A stretch of 64,000 bases of DNA from assembly GCF_025420485.1 (NCBI RefSeq), contig NZ_JAOEFD010000001.1, positions 124,001 to 188,000 on the forward strand, read 5' to 3'. Source of the DNA: Nesterenkonia marinintestina (GTDB taxonomy: Bacteria; Actinomycetota; Actinomycetes; Actinomycetales; Micrococcaceae). Shown here piece by piece: positions 37,014-46,599 of this stretch (positions within the stretch are counted from its first letter, which is position 1; each line of letters opens with the position of its first letter). The notes below the pieces were generated by a model. It was not told the origin of the DNA, made no database searches, and was given only the letters and a program-made list of their open reading frames with translations. Position numbers and translations under genes: made by a program.

Positions 37014-38686
37014 GTCGGGGATCCTCCTGCGGCGTCGTCGGTGGTGGGGGCGTGCCGCCGGTCAGGCGCATCGGGCCCAGACGGTCCCGACGGCGCCTCG
37101 GAGAGGCCCTGCTGCTGCTGTTCGTCGTGGGGGTCGGGTCCCCGGTCCACGCTCTGGTAGGCCGAAGGCCACACGCGCGGCACCGTGCTGACCGGCCGCG
37201 GAGTCCACGGCACCGCGGACTGCGGCTCCGTGCCGTCGTCGGGGTCGCCGGCCAGCACCCAGGTGTCCTTGGACCCGCCGCCCTGCGAGGAGTTGACCAC
37301 GAGGCTGCCCTCCTCCAGAGCCACGCGGGTGAGTCCGCCGGGGAGCACCCAGACGTCGTCGCCGTCGTTGACCGCGAAGGGCCGCAGGTCGACGTGGCGC
37401 GGACCGATCGCCGAGTCCGAGAGCGTGGGGACTGTCGAGAGCTGGAGGACCGGCTGGGCGATCCATCCTCGCGGGTCCTCCGTCACCCGGGCGCGCAGCT
37501 CGTCCAGCTCCTCCCGACTGGCCTGCGGGCCGATGACCAGGCCCTTGCCTCCGGAGCCGTCGACCGGCTTCAGCACGAGCTCGTCGAGACGGTCCATGAC
37601 CTCCTCGCGCGCCTCAGCCTCCTCGAGCCGGAAGGTGTCCACGTTGGGGATGATCGGCTCCTCCCCCAGGTAGTACCGGATGATGTCCGGGACATAGGTG
37701 TAGACGAGCTTGTCGTCGGCCACACCGTTGCCCAGCGCGTTGGCGATCGTCACATGACCGGCGCGGGCGGCGTTGACCAGGCCCGGCACTCCGAGCATGG
37801 AGTCGGCACGGAACTGGAGCGGGTCGAGGAAGTCGTCGTCGAGGCGCTTGTAGATGACGTCGACGCGCTGCTCGCCCTCCGTGGTGCGCATGTAGACGCG
37901 GTTGCCCCGACAGACCAGGTCCCGACCCTCCACCAGCTCCACGCCCATAAGGCCTGCCAGCAGGGTGTGCTCGAAGTAGGCCGAGTTGAACACCCCGGGC
38001 GTCAGCACCACGACGGTGGGATCGTGCACACCGTCCGGGGCGGTGCGGCGCAGCGCGGAGAGGAGCCGGCGCGGATACTCCTCGACCGGTCGGATCGCCG
38101 TGCCGGAGAAGACCTCGGGCAGACCCTTGGCGATGGCGGTCCGGTTCTCCAGCACGTAGCTGACCCCGGAGGGGACGCGGACGTTGTCCTCCAGCACGCG
38201 GAAGTTCCCGGCGTCGTCGCGCACCAGGTCGATCCCCGAGATGTGCACGCGCACGCCGGCAGGGGTGGAGAAGCCGTGGACCTCCCGGTGGAAGTGTGCC
38301 GAGGAGGTGATCAGCGTGCGCGGGACCACCCCGTCGCGCACGACCTCCATCCGACCGTAGACGTCGTTGAGGAAGGCCTCCAGCGCGCGGACCCGCTGGG
38401 CCACGCCGACCGAGAGCGTGCTCCATTCACGGTCGGGGATGACCCGGGGCACGATGTCCAGGGGCCAGGCCCGCTCCTCGCCGGCGAAGTCGAAGGTGAC
38501 CCCGCGGTCGAGGAAGCTGCGCGCCATGGTCTCCACGCGGGCCTCCACGTCGGACACGCTGAGCGTGGAGAGCACGTCGTCCACCCGGCGGTAGTCCTCA
38601 CGCAGAGTCCCCTCACGGGTGAACATCTCGTCATAGGCCGTGGACCGCGCCATCCCGGCCGGATAGTCAGCGAAGAGATCTCCCAT
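37007..38686 (-). CDS. Circularly permuted type 2 ATP-grasp protein
   Basis: 559 aa from ATG 38686 (MGDLFADYPAGMARSTAYDE), with GGAAAGG 9 nt upstream. Conserved blocks include TLITSSAHFHREVHG, RVHISGIDLVRD, VLEDNVRVPSGVSYVLENR and LVLKPVDGSGGKGLVIG, which give the ATP-grasp nucleotide and metal sites in permuted order. Such enzymes are thought to form amide bonds in a peptide. The last 70 residues are low-complexity and Gln-rich (EQQQQG). First gene of the three-gene cluster. Confidence 0.93.
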   Translation of the reverse strand: MGDLFADYPAGMARSTAYDEMFTREGTLREDYRRVDDVLSTLSVSDVEARVETMARSFLDRGVTFDFAGEERAWPLDIVPRVIPDREWSTLSVGVAQRVRALEAFLNDVYGRMEVVRDGVVPRTLITSSAHFHREVHGFSTPAGVRVHISGIDLVRDDAGNFRVLEDNVRVPSGVSYVLENRTAIAKGLPEVFSGTAIRPVEEYPRRLLSALRRTAPDGVHDPTVVVLTPGVFNSAYFEHTLLAGLMGVELVEGRDLVCRGNRVYMRTTEGEQRVDVIYKRLDDDFLDPLQFRADSMLGVPGLVNAARAGHVTIANALGNGVADDKLVYTYVPDIIRYYLGEEPIIPNVDTFRLEEAEAREEVMDRLDELVLKPVDGSGGKGLVIGPQASREELDELRARVTEDPRGWIAQPVLQLSTVPTLSDSAIGPRHVDLRPFAVNDGDDVWVLPGGLTRVALEEGSLVVNSSQGGGSKDTWVLAGDPDDGTEPQSAVPWTPRPVSTVPRVWPSAYQSVDRGPDPHDEQQQQGLSEAPSGPSGPDAPDRRHAPTTDDAAGGSPTC

Positions 38687-38789
38687 GGCTTCACCTTTCC
38701 ATGTCCGCCGAACGATGTCATGTGGGCCGGCGCGCCGTCGGCAGCGTGTCGCACCGACGGTTTGATCCCGACGCAGGACCGCGGCTTGA

Positions 38790-41516
38790 ATGAGCATCAT
38801 GGTCACCGACGCACACCCCGCCGCAGAGCACGGCCCGCCCCCGTTCCCCCGCGCCGACGAGGAGAACCTCAGCCGTGACGAGGCCGCCGAGCGCTCCGCC
38901 CACCTGACCGTCCACGACTACGAGGCCGAGATCGACCTCTCGGGGGCCGCCGGGGCCGAGGCGCGGACCTACCCGGTGAGGGTGCGGATCCGCTTCGCCT
39001 CCGCCCGGCCCGGGGACTCCACGTTCCTGGACCATCTGGGAGAGGGCGTCGACTCCCTGGTCCTCAACGGCCGACCCCTGGACCTCGCCGAGCACGTGGG
39101 CTCCGCCCGGATCCTGCTGCCGGACCTGCAGGAGGAGAACGTCGTGGAGGTGCGGGTGCGATCCCGGTTCTCACGCTCCGGGGAGGGGATGCACCGGTTC
39201 GTCGACCCGTCGGACGGTCGGGTGTACCTCTATACGCAGTATGAGCCCGCGGACTGCCGTCGGGTCCTGCCCGTCTTCGAGCAGCCCGACCTGAAGGCCC
39301 GATTCCGCTTCTCCCTGATCGGCCCCGCCTCCTGGGAGCTGCGGTCCAACGGTGCCGAGAGCTCCCGCGAGGAGGTGCCTGGGACCGCGGCCGGCCTCGA
39401 CGAGCCGCTGGTGCGCGTCCGATTCGCCGAGACCGAGCGGATGTCTACCTACATCACCGCCCTGTTGGCCGGGCCCTACCACCGAGTCGACGGGGTCTGG
39501 TCCGGCCGGGCGACGTCGGAGGCCCCCGCACGGCCGATCGACCTCGCGGTGCTCTGCCGCGCCTCCATGGCTCCGCACCTCGACGATGAGGAGATCCTCC
39601 GCCTCACCTGCGCAGGACTCGACCTCTTCCACGACGAGTTCGACGTGCCCTACCCCTGGGGCAAGTACGACCAGGTCTTCGTCCCGGAGTACAACCTCGG
39701 CGCGATGGAGAACCCCGGTCTGGTCACCTTCACCGAGGCCTACGTCTTCGACGCGGTGCCCACCGACGCCCAGCGGGAGACCCGCGCCAACACCCTGATG
39801 CACGAGATGGCGCACATGTGGTTCGGGGACCTGGTGACCATGCGCTGGTGGGACGACCTCTGGCTGAAGGAGTCCTTCGCCGACTACATGGGGTCCCTGG
39901 CCGTCGACGAGGCCACCTCCTGGGACACCTCCTGGATCAGCTTCGCCAACGCCCGCAAGGCGTGGGCCTACGTCCAGGATCAGCTGCCGACGACGCACCC
40001 CATCGTCGCCGACATCACCGACCTCGAGGCCGCCGACCAGAACTTCGACGGGATCACCTACGCCAAGGGCGCCTCGGTGCTCAAGCAGCTCGCCGCCTTC
40101 GTCGGACGGGATGCGTTCCGGGAGGCGGCGCGCCGCTACTTCCGGCGCCACGCCTTCGCCAACGCCTCCCTCGACGACTTCCTCGAGGTGCTCGAGGAGG
40201 TCTCCGGACGGGACATGCGTGCCTGGTCACGCGCCTGGCTGCAGACCGCCGGGGTGCCGGTGCTCGCGGCGGAGGTCGAGGACTCCGACCGGGGCCGCCG
40301 GGTGGTGGTGCACCAGCGGGGGACCGACCCGGCCACCGGTGAGGAGGTCGCCCGCCCCCACCTCGTCGAAGTCGGAGTCCATCTCCTCGACGAGCGGACC
40401 GGGACCCTTCGGCGCGCCGACTCGGTGCGCCAGACCCTCGACGCCGAGGCTGAGGGCGGACGCACCGTGGTCGAGGGTCTCACCGCACCCGAGGCCGAGG
40501 CGGTCCGGCTGATCCTGCCCGATGAGCAGGACCTCACCTACGCCAAGCTCAGCCTCGACCCCGAGTCGGTCGCGGCGGTCCTCCGCCACCCGGTCGAGGA
40601 CCCGCTGGCGCGCGCCACGGTCTGGGCCGCCGTGTGGTCCATGGTCCGGGACGGCGAGCTGCCCGCCCGGGAGTTCGTCGAGGCCGTGACGACGCTGGGG
40701 CTGCGGATCGACGAGATCGTGGTGGTGCAGTCCCTGCTCCGTCAGGCCGACGCCGCGGTCGAGCGGTTCGCGCCCGTCGAGGAGCGTCGGGAGCTGACCG
40801 ATCGGCTGGCGTCCCGACTCGCCGAGTTCATCACGGAGGTCGACGGCGGGGACCGACAGCGGGCGGCAGCACGCACACTGGCCTCCCTGTCACGCCGCAC
40901 CGACTCCCAGCTGGACCTGCTGGGCGTGCTCCTGGACGGGGACGGCCCCTCCTCCGGGGTCACCGGACTCGAGGTCGACGACGAGCTGCGGTGGGCCTTC
41001 CTCCAGGCCTTCGCCGTGCACGGGCGGGTCGACGCCCGCCAACTCGACGCCGACCTGTCACGTCGCACCACCGCCCGGACCAGGATCGCCCATCGGCTGG
41101 CCCTGGCCGCCCGCCCTGAACGGCGCGTCAAGGATGACGCCTTCGAGCAGGCGGTCAGCGGCACCGACGCCGAGGGCGAGGAGCTCTCCAACGACCACCT
41201 CACCGCCGTGGTGGACGGGTTCCGTTGCGGTCCGCCCGAGCTCACCGCCGCCTACGACGAGGACTACTTCACCGTCCTGCGGGACGTATGGGATCGGATG
41301 AGTCAGGGGCAGGCCACCCGCGTGGTCGACGGACTGTTCCCGCTCGCCCAGGACCTCCCCGCAGGCACCGATCCCGTCGACCACCCCGTGGCCCGGCGCA
41401 CCGCCCGATGGCTGGAGGAGCACCACGACGCCCCGGCTGCGCTTCGTCGGCTGCTGATCGAGTCCGAGGACGCCCTGCTGCGGAGCCTGCGGGCCCAGCG
41501 GGCCGCCCGGGGCTGA
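38790..41516 (+). CDS. pepN: Aminopeptidase N (M1 family)
   Basis: 908 aa. Zinc site HEMAH at 338-342 with Glu361 eighteen residues on (HExxH-x18-E), preceded by the exopeptidase motif GAMEN. C-terminal ERAP1-like helical domain from about 590. Removes N-terminal residues from peptides in the cytoplasm. The start may be ATG 38790 or ATG 38799; the latter lies 7 nt after TTGAAT, and neither has a good Shine-Dalgarno. Divergent from the ATP-grasp gene. Confidence 0.95.
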   Translation: MSIMVTDAHPAAEHGPPPFPRADEENLSRDEAAERSAHLTVHDYEAEIDLSGAAGAEARTYPVRVRIRFASARPGDSTFLDHLGEGVDSLVLNGRPLDLAEHVGSARILLPDLQEENVVEVRVRSRFSRSGEGMHRFVDPSDGRVYLYTQYEPADCRRVLPVFEQPDLKARFRFSLIGPASWELRSNGAESSREEVPGTAAGLDEPLVRVRFAETERMSTYITALLAGPYHRVDGVWSGRATSEAPARPIDLAVLCRASMAPHLDDEEILRLTCAGLDLFHDEFDVPYPWGKYDQVFVPEYNLGAMENPGLVTFTEAYVFDAVPTDAQRETRANTLMHEMAHMWFGDLVTMRWWDDLWLKESFADYMGSLAVDEATSWDTSWISFANARKAWAYVQDQLPTTHPIVADITDLEAADQNFDGITYAKGASVLKQLAAFVGRDAFREAARRYFRRHAFANASLDDFLEVLEEVSGRDMRAWSRAWLQTAGVPVLAAEVEDSDRGRRVVVHQRGTDPATGEEVARPHLVEVGVHLLDERTGTLRRADSVRQTLDAEAEGGRTVVEGLTAPEAEAVRLILPDEQDLTYAKLSLDPESVAAVLRHPVEDPLARATVWAAVWSMVRDGELPAREFVEAVTTLGLRIDEIVVVQSLLRQADAAVERFAPVEERRELTDRLASRLAEFITEVDGGDRQRAAARTLASLSRRTDSQLDLLGVLLDGDGPSSGVTGLEVDDELRWAFLQAFAVHGRVDARQLDADLSRRTTARTRIAHRLALAARPERRVKDDAFEQAVSGTDAEGEELSNDHLTAVVDGFRCGPPELTAAYDEDYFTVLRDVWDRMSQGQATRVVDGLFPLAQDLPAGTDPVDHPVARRTARWLEEHHDAPAALRRLLIESEDALLRSLRAQRAARG

Positions 41517-41567
41517 GACCCCCGGCCCTCCCCGGGAGCGGCGGACGAGGCCCGGAATCCGGCGCGG

Positions 41568-42431
41568 TCAGCGTCGGATGAGGGCCTCGTTCTCCTCCTC
41601 CCGGCGACGCTCGCGCTTGGCGCGACGCCGGTCGTTGAGCAGGCAGATCCCGATGGCGAGCGCGAACAGCAGGGTGAGCGGACCCATGATGAAGAACATC
41701 GTCATGGCCTCGCCGCCGGGTGCCGCCAGCGCGGAGACGATCGCGATGAACATGACGGTCCCCCGCCAGCTCTTCAGCACGCGCCGGCCGGTGATGAGTC
41801 CCATCATGTTCACCCCCACCAGCACCACGGGGATGATCATGGCGACCCCGAAGGCCAGCGCGAAGTTCAGCACGAAGGTGAAGTACACGTCCGGGGCGAT
41901 GATGTTGTCGGTGCCCTCGGGATTGAGGCTGAAGAGGAACCGGACGGCCCGCGGGAGGACGACGTAGGCGAGCACCACCCCGCCGACGAACAGCGGCACG
42001 GCGGCGGCGATGAAGCCGATCGCGTAGCGCTTCTCCGTCTTGCGCAGCCCCGGCATGATGAAGGCCCACAGCTGGTAGAGCCAGACCGGCGAGGACACGA
42101 CGATCCCCACGAAGATGGAGATGCGGATCATCAGGTCCAGCGGCTGACCGATGGTGTTGAAGGCGATCGCGGTGTTCCGGTCTCCGCCGACGTCGCCGTA
42201 GCGCAGCACGGGCTCGGTGATGAGCTGGAAGAGCTCGTCGTAGAACAGGAAGCCCACGACGGCGCCGGCGACGATGCCGATCGCGGCGACGATGAACCGA
42301 TTGCGCAGCTCACGGATGTGCGCGCGCAGAGGCATATTGCCTTCGGGATCCCGCCTTCTGCGGCGACGGCGTCGTCCAGCGGGGAGCGGAGGACGTTCCT
42401 CTGAGGTGCCGGCGGTGTGGGGGGCGGACAT
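41568..42431 (-). CDS. tatC: Sec-independent protein translocase TatC
   Basis: 287 aa, six membrane helices. Conserved N-terminal region MPLRAHIRELRNRF (33-46) and the FAFGVAMIIPVV-like segment are present. TatC is the receptor for twin-arginine signal peptides. Arg-rich stretches flank both ends. It is 5 nt after tatA; the Rieske subunit in this window is a likely client. Confidence 0.96.
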   Translation of the reverse strand: MSAPHTAGTSEERPPLPAGRRRRRRRRDPEGNMPLRAHIRELRNRFIVAAIGIVAGAVVGFLFYDELFQLITEPVLRYGDVGGDRNTAIAFNTIGQPLDLMIRISIFVGIVVSSPVWLYQLWAFIMPGLRKTEKRYAIGFIAAAVPLFVGGVVLAYVVLPRAVRFLFSLNPEGTDNIIAPDVYFTFVLNFALAFGVAMIIPVVLVGVNMMGLITGRRVLKSWRGTVMFIAIVSALAAPGGEAMTMFFIMGPLTLLFALAIGICLLNDRRRAKRERRREEENEALIRR

Positions 42432-42436
42432 CAGCC

Positions 42437-42727
42437 TCAGCTGTGCCGGCGGTGCCGCTCAGCCTCTGTGGGCTCCGCCGGCTCCGGCTGCTCACCGTCG
42501 ACCACCGGACCCTCGACGGTCCGCCCGCGTCGAGGCTCCTCAGCCTCGGTGTCGTGCTCCCGGCCCTCGGTGCCGCGCTCGTCGTCCTCGTTGAGGGAGC
42601 GCACCTCCGACTTGAAGATGCGCATCGACTGGCCCACCGACTTCGCCAGGCCCGGCAGCTTGGGCGCACCGAAGAGCAGCAGGATCAGCAGGGCAACGAT
42701 GGCGAGCTGCCAACCGGTGATGTTCAT
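42437..42727 (-). CDS. tatA: Sec-independent protein translocase TatA
   Basis: 96 aa. One N-terminal helix (about 3-20), the FGAPKLPGLAKSVGQSMRIFKSEV amphipathic region and a long acidic tail, as in actinobacterial TatA. It forms the pore with TatC. ATG 42727 overlaps the pafBC stop (ATGA) and has GAAAGGA upstream. The frame stays open into pafBC but homology starts at this ATG. Confidence 0.95.
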   Translation of the reverse strand: MNITGWQLAIVALLILLLFGAPKLPGLAKSVGQSMRIFKSEVRSLNEDDERGTEGREHDTEAEEPRRGRTVEGPVVDGEQPEPAEPTEAERHRRHS

Positions 42728-44940
42728 GGCGCGGTCCTTTCGTCTTCGTCCTCCAGCATACGGGACGACTCCGGGTCCTCGGCGAGCCGGCGCAGTCCGC
42801 GGTCGATGCGCCGTGTCAGCGACTCGACGGCCTCGGGAGGCGCGAGCAGCGCGACGTCGCCGTCGGCCTCGATCACCAGTCGCTCCAGGGCTCGGCGGGA
42901 CGGAAGCCGCAGCTCGGCGAACAGCCCGGAGCCCTCGGACTCGGCCGCGGCCGCAGGATCCCAGCACAGGACCTCGGCGACGGCGGCGGGGGCGGCCCAC
43001 ACCACGGCCCGCAGGGCGCCGTCGCCCGGCGCGCGCGGCGGGCGCGGGACGGAGTCGGCCAGTCGTGCCGCCTCGGAGCCGATCGGATCGTCCGGCCGGG
43101 GCTCTGCGTCCAGGATGCGACTGAGCCGGAAGTGCCTCTCGGCCCGGGACGAGCGGCACCAGGCCTGCAGGTAGCTCCGGTCCGCGTCATGGATCAGACG
43201 GACCGGCTCCACCACGCGGGTGCTGCGCCGGTCGCTGCGGTCCTCGTAGCGCAGCTCCACCGCATGCCCCGATCCGGCGGCCGCCGTGAGCATCGCGCGC
43301 AGCTCCGGATCGCCCTCCGTGCGCCACGCGACGCTGAGCGAGTCGGCCGCCTCGGCCAGAGGCCGGGGGACGATCTCCCGCACCTTCCGTCTCAGCCTCA
43401 GCGCGGCGGAGTCTCGGTGCTCGGCGGAGGCGAGGAGCCCCTCGAGTCCGATGAGCAGGGAGAGTGCGCCCGGCGCTGTCAGGCGCAGCGGACGCGCCAT
43501 CGCACCACGCATCTGGCCGGCCGGCAGACGGATGCTGACGGTGGGGTCCGTCGCCAGCATCTGCTCGGTGAACTCCGTACGGCTGAGCGGGATCTCGGGG
43601 TCGAGGTCGATGAAGTCACCGAAGCGGTCGGAGTCGAAGCTGCCGGCCTGCTGCAGGGAGAGCAGATCACGGTGGAGCTGCCGCGGCGTGACGTCGAACC
43701 GCGCCAGAAGGGCGGACAGCTCCGTACCGCCGGTCGCCTCGAGGTGGGCGGCCATGTTGAGCAGTCGGGCGATCTTGTCCGGGGCGGAGTCGCCGCGCCG
43801 CTGCGGACGGCGCCGCGGCAGCGGATCCGGTGCCGCCGGCGCCGCGGCCTGCGCCGTCGCCACCGCCCGCAGCCGCCGCAGGACCAGGGCCCTCAGCCGC
43901 GGATCCGGAGGCTCGCGGAGCGCCTCGAGGTGTCGGCACACCGTGCTGACGAACTGTTCGTCGAGTCGTGTCGTCAGGCGCAGCCGCACGCGCCCCTCGG
44001 TCTCCTCCGACGCCTCGGCCGAGGACGCCGCGGCACGCAGAGTCTCCGCCGCGTCGGAGGACACCGCCAGCTCCGTCGTGATCGGATCACGGAGGCTCCC
44101 CAGAGCGTCGAGGCGCTCCTCGACGGCGGCCTCGTCGAGGGGGACCTCGGGGATCCCGGAGGTCTGAGGCGGCTCCGGCAGGGGACGCATCTCTCCGACG
44201 ATCCGGTCCAGACGGAAGGTCCTCGGCTCCCCGCGGTCGAGGTCGTGGGCCACCAGGTACCAGTGGCCGCGCAGCCCCCACCCGGCCAGGATGACTCGGC
44301 GACGGGCGGGAGCCCGGGCTCCGCGCGGCGCGTAGTCGAAGGTGACCGCGGCACCTGCCCCCCGCTCGAGCAGCGTCTGGAGCAGCTCGAGGTCACGGTC
44401 CCGTCCCAGACCCGTCCGGTGGGAGCGCACAGGCGCGGTGAGGACGTCGGCGACCCCGTGCCCGCCTCCAGCACGTCCGGCGTCGACCAGGGCGCCGGCC
44501 ACCTCCCGGATGCTCTGCTGTGCGCGGCTGTCCGACCACAGCAGCGTGACGCGGCGCAGGACCTCGGCCTCGTCGTCGGAGAGGTCCAGGACGGGCAGTC
44601 CGTAGGTCGCCGGGTCGATGACGTAGCGGTGCTGCCGGTCTCCGCGGCCCCTGCCGGAAGAGCCGGAGGGGAGGTGCTCGGCGATCTCGACGCCGTTGAG
44701 GCGCAGGTAGCGCTTGTCACGGCTGAACATCTGCTCGAAGGCCGACCCCGAGGCGTCGGCCTGCTCCCGGTAGAGGTCCACCCGGGAGAGGATCTCCGCC
44801 TTGGTCAGCCCCACCGGTGCGGAGTCGAGCAGAGTGGCGGCCAGGGACAGTGCTCGGCTGACTCCGAGATCGGCCGAGACGTCCTGGATCGGGTCCTCAG
44901 AGTCCTCTGGGGGGTTCTCCGGGACCGCCTCGCCGCCCAT
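42724..44940 (-). CDS. pafBC: DNA-damage response regulator PafBC, fused PafB-PafC
   Basis: 738 aa, about twice the length of PafB or PafC alone. Each half has a winged helix, a WYL domain and a WCX dimer domain: HTH near 27-90 and again near 390-460, WYL near 150-240 and again near 540-620. In mycobacteria pafB and pafC are two genes after pafA; in Arthrobacter they are naturally fused, as here. PafBC works with sigma-70 RNA polymerase at RecA-independent DNA repair promoters. It lies between FKBP and tatA, in the conserved pafBC-tatA-tatC order. Confidence 0.92.
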   Translation of the reverse strand: MGGEAVPENPPEDSEDPIQDVSADLGVSRALSLAATLLDSAPVGLTKAEILSRVDLYREQADASGSAFEQMFSRDKRYLRLNGVEIAEHLPSGSSGRGRGDRQHRYVIDPATYGLPVLDLSDDEAEVLRRVTLLWSDSRAQQSIREVAGALVDAGRAGGGHGVADVLTAPVRSHRTGLGRDRDLELLQTLLERGAGAAVTFDYAPRGARAPARRRVILAGWGLRGHWYLVAHDLDRGEPRTFRLDRIVGEMRPLPEPPQTSGIPEVPLDEAAVEERLDALGSLRDPITTELAVSSDAAETLRAAASSAEASEETEGRVRLRLTTRLDEQFVSTVCRHLEALREPPDPRLRALVLRRLRAVATAQAAAPAAPDPLPRRRPQRRGDSAPDKIARLLNMAAHLEATGGTELSALLARFDVTPRQLHRDLLSLQQAGSFDSDRFGDFIDLDPEIPLSRTEFTEQMLATDPTVSIRLPAGQMRGAMARPLRLTAPGALSLLIGLEGLLASAEHRDSAALRLRRKVREIVPRPLAEAADSLSVAWRTEGDPELRAMLTAAAGSGHAVELRYEDRSDRRSTRVVEPVRLIHDADRSYLQAWCRSSRAERHFRLSRILDAEPRPDDPIGSEAARLADSVPRPPRAPGDGALRAVVWAAPAAVAEVLCWDPAAAAESEGSGLFAELRLPSRRALERLVIEADGDVALLAPPEAVESLTRRIDRGLRRLAEDPESSRMLEDEDERTAP

Positions 44941-44948
44941 GCGGATCC

Positions 44949-45353
44949 TCAGCCGGCCCTGCGCACGCCGACCAGGTCCACCACGAAGATCAGGGTCTCC
45001 CCCGGACCGATGGCCTCACCTGCGCCCTGGTCTCCGTAGGCGAGGTGCGGCGGGATCTCGAAGCGGCGCCGTGCGCCCTCCTGCATCCCGATGAGCCCCT
45101 GGTCCCATCCGGAGATGACCTGTCCCACTCCGGCGGTGAAGTCGAGGGGCTGTCCGCGGTTCCAGGAGGCGTCGAACTCCTCGCCGGTGGACCAGCTGAC
45201 CCCGACGTAGTGGCAGGACACGCCGTCTCCGGGCGCCACGGCGGGGCCCGATCCGGCGATCAGCTCCTCGACGACGAGCTCCTCCGGCGGAGTCTCGCCG
45301 GGGAAGTCGACCTCGGGGCGGCTGCGGTCATATGTGCGCTGTCCGAAGGACAT
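44949..45353 (-). CDS. FKBP-type peptidyl-prolyl cis-trans isomerase
   Basis: 134 aa, single FKBP domain without signal peptide. Motifs CHYVGVSWSTGEEFDASW (47-64), VIPGW-like VISGWDQGLIGM and ETLIFVVDLV are canonical. Cytoplasmic prolyl isomerase. 8 nt before pafBC and 15 nt after the FKBP lipoprotein gene, so all are probably one transcript. Confidence 0.95.
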   Translation of the reverse strand: MSFGQRTYDRSRPEVDFPGETPPEELVVEELIAGSGPAVAPGDGVSCHYVGVSWSTGEEFDASWNRGQPLDFTAGVGQVISGWDQGLIGMQEGARRRFEIPPHLAYGDQGAGEAIGPGETLIFVVDLVGVRRAG

Positions 45354-45368
45354 GGTGGTGCCTTCCTC

Positions 45369-46484
45369 TCACTCGTCGTTCTCATCGGCGTCGGCGGAGT
45401 CGCCGCCGCCCTGCTCCTCCTCGAGCTGCTCCTGGAGCTCCTCGAGCTGCTCGAGCTCCTCCTCGCTGAGGTCGGACTCGTCGGGCGCCTGCTCCGGGCC
45501 CTCCTCCGGCTGCCCCTCGCCCTCGGGCTGCTCCGGGACGTCGACGGCGGCGACGATGTCCACGACGAAGATCAGCGTCTCGTCCTGCAGCTCGTTGCCC
45601 TCGCTGTCGCCGTAGGCCTCCTCGGGCGGGATCACCAGCACGACGCGGTCACCGACGCTCTTCCCCTCCAGTCCGGAGGTCCACCCGTCGATGACCTGGT
45701 CGAGCATGAACGGGGTGGGCTGACCGACGTCGTCGCGCTCGGCGTCGCCCTCCTCGCCCTGGGCCTCCTGCTGGCCGATCGGCCATGAGGAGTCGAAGAC
45801 CTCACCGTCGGACCAGCGCCACCCGGTGTACTGCACCGCCAGCTGGTCGTCGGTCTGCACCTCGTCGCCCTCACCTTCGATGATGACCTCGGAGACGGTG
45901 TCCTCGGGAGCGTCCTCGTCCTCTCCGGGCGCCTCCTCGAGGTCCGGCGCCTCACCCTCGACGGAGTCGATCGCCGGGAGGTCGCCGCTCTGCTCGACCT
46001 CCTCACCCTGGGCGTAGGCCGGGATCTGTCCGTCGATGCGCAGCACGATGAGCGACTCGGGCGACATGGCCTCCTCGTCCGCCGGCTCGTAGAGGGCCAC
46101 CTCGCCGCCGACTCCCAGGTCGGACTCGGTGAGGGCGTCGAAGATGAACTCGTTCTGCTCCCGGATGGTCGGCAGATGGAGGAGCGAGGGTTGGCCGGCG
46201 GTGAAGGTCTCGTCCTGGACCTCGCCGCTCTCGGGGTCCACCATCGCCGAGGAGACCTCGAGGATCTGGTCGGGGTCGACGTCGTCCCCGTCGCCGTCGC
46301 TGATGACTCGGGAGGACTCCTCCTCGGCCTCGACCGGGCTGTTGAGCAGGACCTCGGGTGCACCCTCCTCGGTGTAGTGGACCTCCATGCCTTCGAGGGC
46401 GTCGGTGTCTCCGAGGCCGTCCGCACCGCATCCGGTGAGCACCAGCAGGGCGGGGGCGGACAGGGCGAGATGCTTCATGCGCAC
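45369..46484 (-). CDS. FKBP-type peptidyl-prolyl isomerase lipoprotein
   Basis: 371 aa. Signal peptide with lipobox LVLTGC (Cys19), so exported and lipid-anchored. The C-terminal FKBP domain (about 200-315) has AVQYTGWRWSDGEVFDSSW and VIDGWTSGLEGKSVG. The N-terminal region (about 35-155) shows a decayed copy of the same pattern. An acidic linker joins them, and the last 55 residues are a Glu/Asp-rich tail. GTG 46484 follows GGAGG by 8 nt; ATG 46478 is an alternative. Likely folds exported proteins. Confidence 0.9.
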   Translation of the reverse strand: MRMKHLALSAPALLVLTGCGADGLGDTDALEGMEVHYTEEGAPEVLLNSPVEAEEESSRVISDGDGDDVDPDQILEVSSAMVDPESGEVQDETFTAGQPSLLHLPTIREQNEFIFDALTESDLGVGGEVALYEPADEEAMSPESLIVLRIDGQIPAYAQGEEVEQSGDLPAIDSVEGEAPDLEEAPGEDEDAPEDTVSEVIIEGEGDEVQTDDQLAVQYTGWRWSDGEVFDSSWPIGQQEAQGEEGDAERDDVGQPTPFMLDQVIDGWTSGLEGKSVGDRVVLVIPPEEAYGDSEGNELQDETLIFVVDIVAAVDVPEQPEGEGQPEEGPEQAPDESDLSEEELEQLEELQEQLEEEQGGGDSADADENDE

Positions 46485-46599
46485 AGGGAGGACCTCCGGT
46501 GGGGACGGCTGGTGAGCCTCGTGATGAGCCTCGGACGTATCGGCCTCGACTGTACCGGCTCCGGCTGGGCCTCTGCTGGGCGCCGCGCGGCCCGGCCGC
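46485..46599. other. Gap between pafA and the FKBP lipoprotein gene
   Basis: TACAGT on the minus strand (46554-46549) is a reasonable -10 box for the FKBP-pafBC-tatAC transcript, with a leader of about 57 nt. No clear hairpin terminator for pafA was found. Confidence 0.4.

Noticed and set aside
41505-41525. Terminator between pepN and tatC
   Set aside because: Only a 6-bp CCGGGG/CCCCGG stem containing the pepN stop; too weak to call in such GC-rich DNA.
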